Shown: in pieces, positions 5,317 through 8,906 of the stretch | How positions within the stretch are numbered: the stretch's first letter is position 1 | How the letters are laid out: the number at the start of each line of letters is the position of its first letter | Source of the DNA: Bacteroidota bacterium | GTDB taxonomy: Bacteria > Bacteroidota > Bacteroidia > B-17B0 > Aurantibacillaceae | Length of the DNA: 8,906 bases | Assembly (NCBI GenBank): GCA_023433205.1 | Contig: JAEZDS010000150.1 | Coordinates: 1 to 8,906 of the forward strand | Direction of reading: 5' to 3' | Translations under genes and position numbers: made by a program | Notes under the pieces: model-generated | Databases searched by the model: none | What the model was told of the DNA's origin: nothing | The model's input: the letters and a program-made list of their open reading frames with translations, nothing else

Positions 5317-8300
5317 GCCGGCCGCACATTTACTGGCTTCATTACTATTTCTTATCACTTTTACCGGCACCGCGCAGAATTTTGGTCCGGAATGGATCAG
5401 TTATGATCAGAAGTATTATAAGTTCCCGGTCTTCAGGGAAGCAATTTACAGGATTGATTCCGCCACGCTTGCGCAGGGCTTCGACCTTAGCAACATTGAT
5501 CCGCGCAACCTACAGGTATTTGTCAGAGGTGAGGAGCAGTTTGTTTATATCAGCGGTGAAGACGACGGAAAGTTCAACCAAAATGATTTCCTTGAGTTAT
5601 ACGCCGACAATTCTACGGCTTTTACCGACTCGCTGCTTTACCATAACATTTCCTATTTTCCAAACCCTTATGCAGCCATGTTCAGCGATACTTTATTCGC
5701 TTTCGTTACCGTGGGTACGCAGCAATCTCAAAAACGATACCAGCCTGAAACTGATACCACTTTTTCGGCATACCCGCATACTCCTTATTTTTATGCAGAA
5801 AAGTTAAGGGCGTTCAGGGACTCATATAATGAGGTGGGGCAGTTCGATTTGCGCAGTTCTGACCCCCGATATACCCAGGCAGAAGGATACGGCACCAATA
5901 TTAATAAAGGAGGGGCGCAATACCTTGCATTTGCCGGAACCTATATTTATTCCTCTCCTGTGCTGCCCGTTTATTTCACCAGTAGTTTCAGCGGCAGCAG
6001 CAGAGAAACCGGCGCTACAACAGATCACCGCATTCAGCTAGCTTTCCGCGACAAAAACAATAACACCAATATACTTTACGACACCACTTTCTGGGGATTT
6101 GTTCCTGTAAAAAAAACCTTTCAGATAAGTTCCGATGACCTGAACAGCGCCAGCGAATTTTCTCTGGTCTCTGTGGCCGATCCAGCTTTTTCTTCCTTCG
6201 CCAATACTTCCACTCTGCACTACCTGCACCTCCTTTATCCATCAGCCATGAATCTGGGAAATGTTCATGGGCAAAGATTTTACGCGGGCAATCACCCCTC
6301 AGCGTCAAAAACCTGGTACAATATTTATGGGCTAAACTTAAACGGCGCAACCACAGCTGCACTCTATAATATCACAGAAGGACAAAGAATTACTACCGTG
6401 GTTGACAACCAGGGCTGGGTGAAGGCACTGATCCCCAATGGAATTGATGTACAACGAAAGTTCTTTCTGCAGTCAGATAACCGCAGCGTGCAGGTACAAT
6501 CACTCAGGCCGGCGGGAGTGAACGGAAATTTCACCAATTACGCTGCTGCGCAGCAACCTGGCGCCTACGTAATGCTTTACCACCGCAACCTGCTTGAGGC
6601 TTCACAGGCCTACAAAACATACCGTGAAAGCGCAGCGGGAGGAGCTTATGCCGTCATCTTTGCGGAAATTGACCAGCTTTATGAGCAATACAGTTACGGC
6701 ATCAATCATCATCCTGCAGCCATCAGAAATTTTCTGCGGCATCTTTACCAGCAGATTCCAGACAAACCTTCCTGCGTACTGATGCTGGGCGCTGCCACCA
6801 CGCCAAATATCTATCCCGCGCACCACAACCTAAACCTTATTCCAACCATGGGCCGCCCCAACAGCGACAACCTGCTCTCTTCCGGCCTCAACACGCCGGG
6901 GCAATTCCCATTTTATCCGGATCTTCCCATAGGACGCATTGCTGCCATTAATAACAACGACCTGAATATTTATCTGGAAAAAGTAAAACAGCATGAGGCG
7001 CTGGGACAGACCGAATGGAAAAAGAACGTATTACATTTTGTGGGTGGCGATTCGCCGCTGCTCTCAAGCTGGCTCAGTGATTTTATGTACAATTACGCAC
7101 AAATAATCGGGGACACACTTTACGGAGCTCAGGTAAAAACCTTTCGCAAAAATTCAACCGAACCAATTCAGGTGGTTTTGAGCGACAGCATCAAGGACAT
7201 GGTGAACGAAGGAGCTGGTCTGCTGACTTTTTTCGGCCATGGCAGTCCATACGGTTTCGACCAGTCGATTGACGAGCCGCAGCTATACAGCAATACCGGG
7301 AAATATCCATTCCTTTATGCCAATTCCTGTTACTCCGGCGATATTCACGATCCAAACGCCGTAACAGTAAGCAAACGATTTATCTTCGCCCCTCAAAAAG
7401 GCAGCATCGGATTTCTTGCCACTACCTCCCTTGGTTTTTTGCATGCGCTTAACAATTACGCCACACATTTCTATAATTCATTAAGTTATCTTGAATACAA
7501 CAGGCCGATAGGTGAAATTATCAGAAGGGCTGCCATTCTGAATTCTGCCAGCGAAGACGCGCTTACTGATTTTACGGGACTCGACATGACGCTGCATGGT
7601 GATCCGGCAGTAATAATATCCAACGGCCCCTTGCCTGATTATACACTTAGCAACAGCGATGTAAAATTCGATCTGGGCAGCAGGAAGGACAGCATAGAGA
7701 TAAACATTTCGTATCGGAACATCGGTAAAGCCGTTAAAGATTCCTTTGTGGTGGTACTGGAACGGTTCATGCCAAATAATGACACAGCCTCTCTTTTCAA
7801 AAAGGTCCCTGCTGCAATGTTCAGAGACACCATCCGTTTTGTGATGCCTGTAAACGGCAGCAAGGGTGCAGGCCTCAACTACTTCAGTACAAAGATCGAT
7901 CAGCTGAACCAGATCAGCGAAACCAACGAAAACAATAATGCCACAACAGGCCTGGTTGAACTGTTTATACCCGGCAATGATATTGTGCCTGTGTATCCTT
8001 ACCAGTTCGCCGTGGTTCCTAAAACAACAAGCATCACACTAAAGGCAAGCACCATTGATTCCTACGCTCCGCTCGCAGGATATCGGTTTGAACTTGACAC
8101 CAGCGACCGGTTCATACAAGTTGTTGCATCCACACTAGTTACCGGCAGCGGCGGAGTAATTGAATGGACTGTTGATCTGCCGTTTAAAGACAGTACTGTT
8201 TACTACTGGCGGGTTAGCCGCGACAGTACAGACGTCAGCCATTCAATATCCTGGCGCGAGAGCTCATTCCAGGTGATCACGCAAAAAACAGGCTGGGGTC

Positions 8301-8906
8301 AGGCTCACTTTAACCAGTTCAGGGACAATGGTTCGAGGTTTACCACCTACAAAAAGGAGCAAAGGCAATTTGTTTTTGAAAACCGACTTAATACCATTAA
8401 CGCGCGCAGCGGTTTTCACCCCTATCTGCGCGAACCGCAGCAAACGTATTATTTTAACAATAACCAGATGGACACCTGGTCCTGCACATTCAATGGCTGG
8501 AATTTTGCTGTTTTTGATTCCATTACCGGTGAGCCGCAGGCCCTGCCAAACCTCGCCTGGCCGGGCTCAAGTATCGGCAGTTATGGCAATTGCCTGTGCG
8601 GAAAACCAAATAAAGTACACTACATCTATTATTTCGGAAGAACAAATGAGTGCGGAAATCCCGATCTGCAATGGAAAGACAAGATGGAGACATTCCTGAC
8701 CGCTGTGGCGCCAAACAACTATGTGCTGGGATACACCACCGGAAATCCATCAGGATCGGCAGAAATGAGCACGTACACCAACGAACTGTACAATGCTTTT
8801 GAGAGTATAGGGTCCGGTTCAATCCGCACGGTGCCAGACACAGTGCCAATGGTGATCTTTGGAAAAAAAGGAATGCTGCCGGGAGAGGCCAGCGAAAGGC
8901 TTGGTG
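5297..8906 (+). CDS. porU2: C25 (gingipain-type) peptidase, putative type IX sortase PorU2, 3'-truncated by window
   Basis: An open frame without a stop from 5297 to the window end, at least 1,203 residues. The best start is TTG at 5297: it gives a full signal peptide (basic MTSIKNK, hydrophobic LLASLLFLITFTG, cleavage near TAQ, residue 26). The nearest upstream in-frame stop is at 5291-5293, and the first in-frame ATG is codon 128. Residues about 30-415 are a beta-rich N-terminal region (YYKFPVFREAIYRID, FVRGEEQFVYISGEDDG). The C25 domain spans about 422-772: NLLEASQAYKTYRESAAGG, GINHHPAAIRNFLRHLY, LPIGRI, catalytic His648 in TFFGHGS, catalytic Cys678 in NSCYSGD, and terminal LHGDPAVI. After it come CARDB/Ig-like strands (EINISYRNIGKAVKDSFVV, APLAGYRFELDTS) and YYWRVSRDS with GWGQAHFNQF. 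Four cysteines cluster at 1063-1119. Both catalytic residues are present, so it is probably active, secreted and attached via its PorV2 neighbour. The C-terminus is outside the window. Confidence 0.88.
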   Translation, partial: MTSIKNKPAAHLLASLLFLITFTGTAQNFGPEWISYDQKYYKFPVFREAIYRIDSATLAQGFDLSNIDPRNLQVFVRGEEQFVYISGEDDGKFNQNDFLELYADNSTAFTDSLLYHNISYFPNPYAAMFSDTLFAFVTVGTQQSQKRYQPETDTTFSAYPHTPYFYAEKLRAFRDSYNEVGQFDLRSSDPRYTQAEGYGTNINKGGAQYLAFAGTYIYSSPVLPVYFTSSFSGSSRETGATTDHRIQLAFRDKNNNTNILYDTTFWGFVPVKKTFQISSDDLNSASEFSLVSVADPAFSSFANTSTLHYLHLLYPSAMNLGNVHGQRFYAGNHPSASKTWYNIYGLNLNGATTAALYNITEGQRITTVVDNQGWVKALIPNGIDVQRKFFLQSDNRSVQVQSLRPAGVNGNFTNYAAAQQPGAYVMLYHRNLLEASQAYKTYRESAAGGAYAVIFAEIDQLYEQYSYGINHHPAAIRNFLRHLYQQIPDKPSCVLMLGAATTPNIYPAHHNLNLIPTMGRPNSDNLLSSGLNTPGQFPFYPDLPIGRIAAINNNDLNIYLEKVKQHEALGQTEWKKNVLHFVGGDSPLLSSWLSDFMYNYAQIIGDTLYGAQVKTFRKNSTEPIQVVLSDSIKDMVNEGAGLLTFFGHGSPYGFDQSIDEPQLYSNTGKYPFLYANSCYSGDIHDPNAVTVSKRFIFAPQKGSIGFLATTSLGFLHALNNYATHFYNSLSYLEYNRPIGEIIRRAAILNSASEDALTDFTGLDMTLHGDPAVIISNGPLPDYTLSNSDVKFDLGSRKDSIEINISYRNIGKAVKDSFVVVLERFMPNNDTASLFKKVPAAMFRDTIRFVMPVNGSKGAGLNYFSTKIDQLNQISETNENNNATTGLVELFIPGNDIVPVYPYQFAVVPKTTSITLKASTIDSYAPLAGYRFELDTSDRFIQVVASTLVTGSGGVIEWTVDLPFKDSTVYYWRVSRDSTDVSHSISWRESSFQVITQKTGWGQAHFNQFRDNGSRFTTYKKEQRQFVFENRLNTINARSGFHPYLREPQQTYYFNNNQMDTWSCTFNGWNFAVFDSITGEPQALPNLAWPGSSIGSYGNCLCGKPNKVHYIYYFGRTNECGNPDLQWKDKMETFLTAVAPNNYVLGYTTGNPSGSAEMSTYTNELYNAFESIGSGSIRTVPDTVPMVIFGKKGMLPGEASERLG

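Noticed and set aside
5382..5807. 141-codon plus-strand frame starting with TTG
   Set aside because: Off-frame shadow of the C25 gene, whose own frame is uninterrupted and has clear family motifs.
8328..8849. Overlapping short frames on both strands near the window end
   Set aside because: All lie within the open C25 frame and show composition typical of shadow frames.

Overview
The window looks like chromosomal DNA of a Bacteroidota member, probably environmental or uncultured. The evidence is a PorV-like outer-membrane protein followed by a gingipain-type (C25) protein, which is the type IX secretion/sorting signature of that phylum; a DUF4173-type membrane protein; no Shine-Dalgarno sequences in front of the genes; and AT-rich leaders. 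Base composition is moderate. I cannot place it below phylum with confidence. I see no tRNA, rRNA, CRISPR array, transposase or phage gene.

Layout. (1) Bases 1-240 hold the 3' end of queE (7-deazaguanine/queuosine synthesis), with an apparent one-base frameshift close to the window edge. (2) Bases 295-2067 (+) encode a multi-pass DUF4173-like membrane protein with a leucine-rich-repeat-like C-terminal tail. (3) Bases 2190-3458 (-) encode an exported zinc amidase (Amidase_3 type) with a GTG start, convergent with gene 2. The short gap between them carries a GCGTCTT-type repeat island. (4) Bases 3459-3733 are a 275-base divergent intergenic region with three non-coding oddities: an AATACTAA-type direct repeat overlapping a candidate promoter, an 11-base perfect anti-16S (Shine-Dalgarno) match with no start codon, and a CTATGTG-type repeat island bounded by an inverted repeat. 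(5) Bases 3734-4141 (+) encode ArfB, a GGQ ribosome-rescue hydrolase. (6) Bases 4243-5316 (+) encode a PorV/PorQ-family beta-barrel protein of the PorV2 type. (7) From 5297 to the window end (+), overlapping the previous gene by 20 bases, there is an uninterrupted reading frame of at least 1,203 codons for a C25 peptidase of the PorU2 type, cut by the window edge.

How they fit together. Genes 6 and 7 form a tight, overlapping pair that mirrors PorV and PorU of the canonical type IX sorting complex. In that complex PorV is the outer-membrane shuttle/anchor and PorU is the sortase that removes the C-terminal signal of cargo. The pair here is a paralogous version whose substrates are not known to me. 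The other genes are housekeeping or unrelated (queuosine synthesis, peptidoglycan trimming, ribosome rescue) and I see no sign that they work with the pair. The paralogous sorting pair is the closest thing to a poorly described system in the window; the intergenic repeat islands are the other items without a ready explanation.
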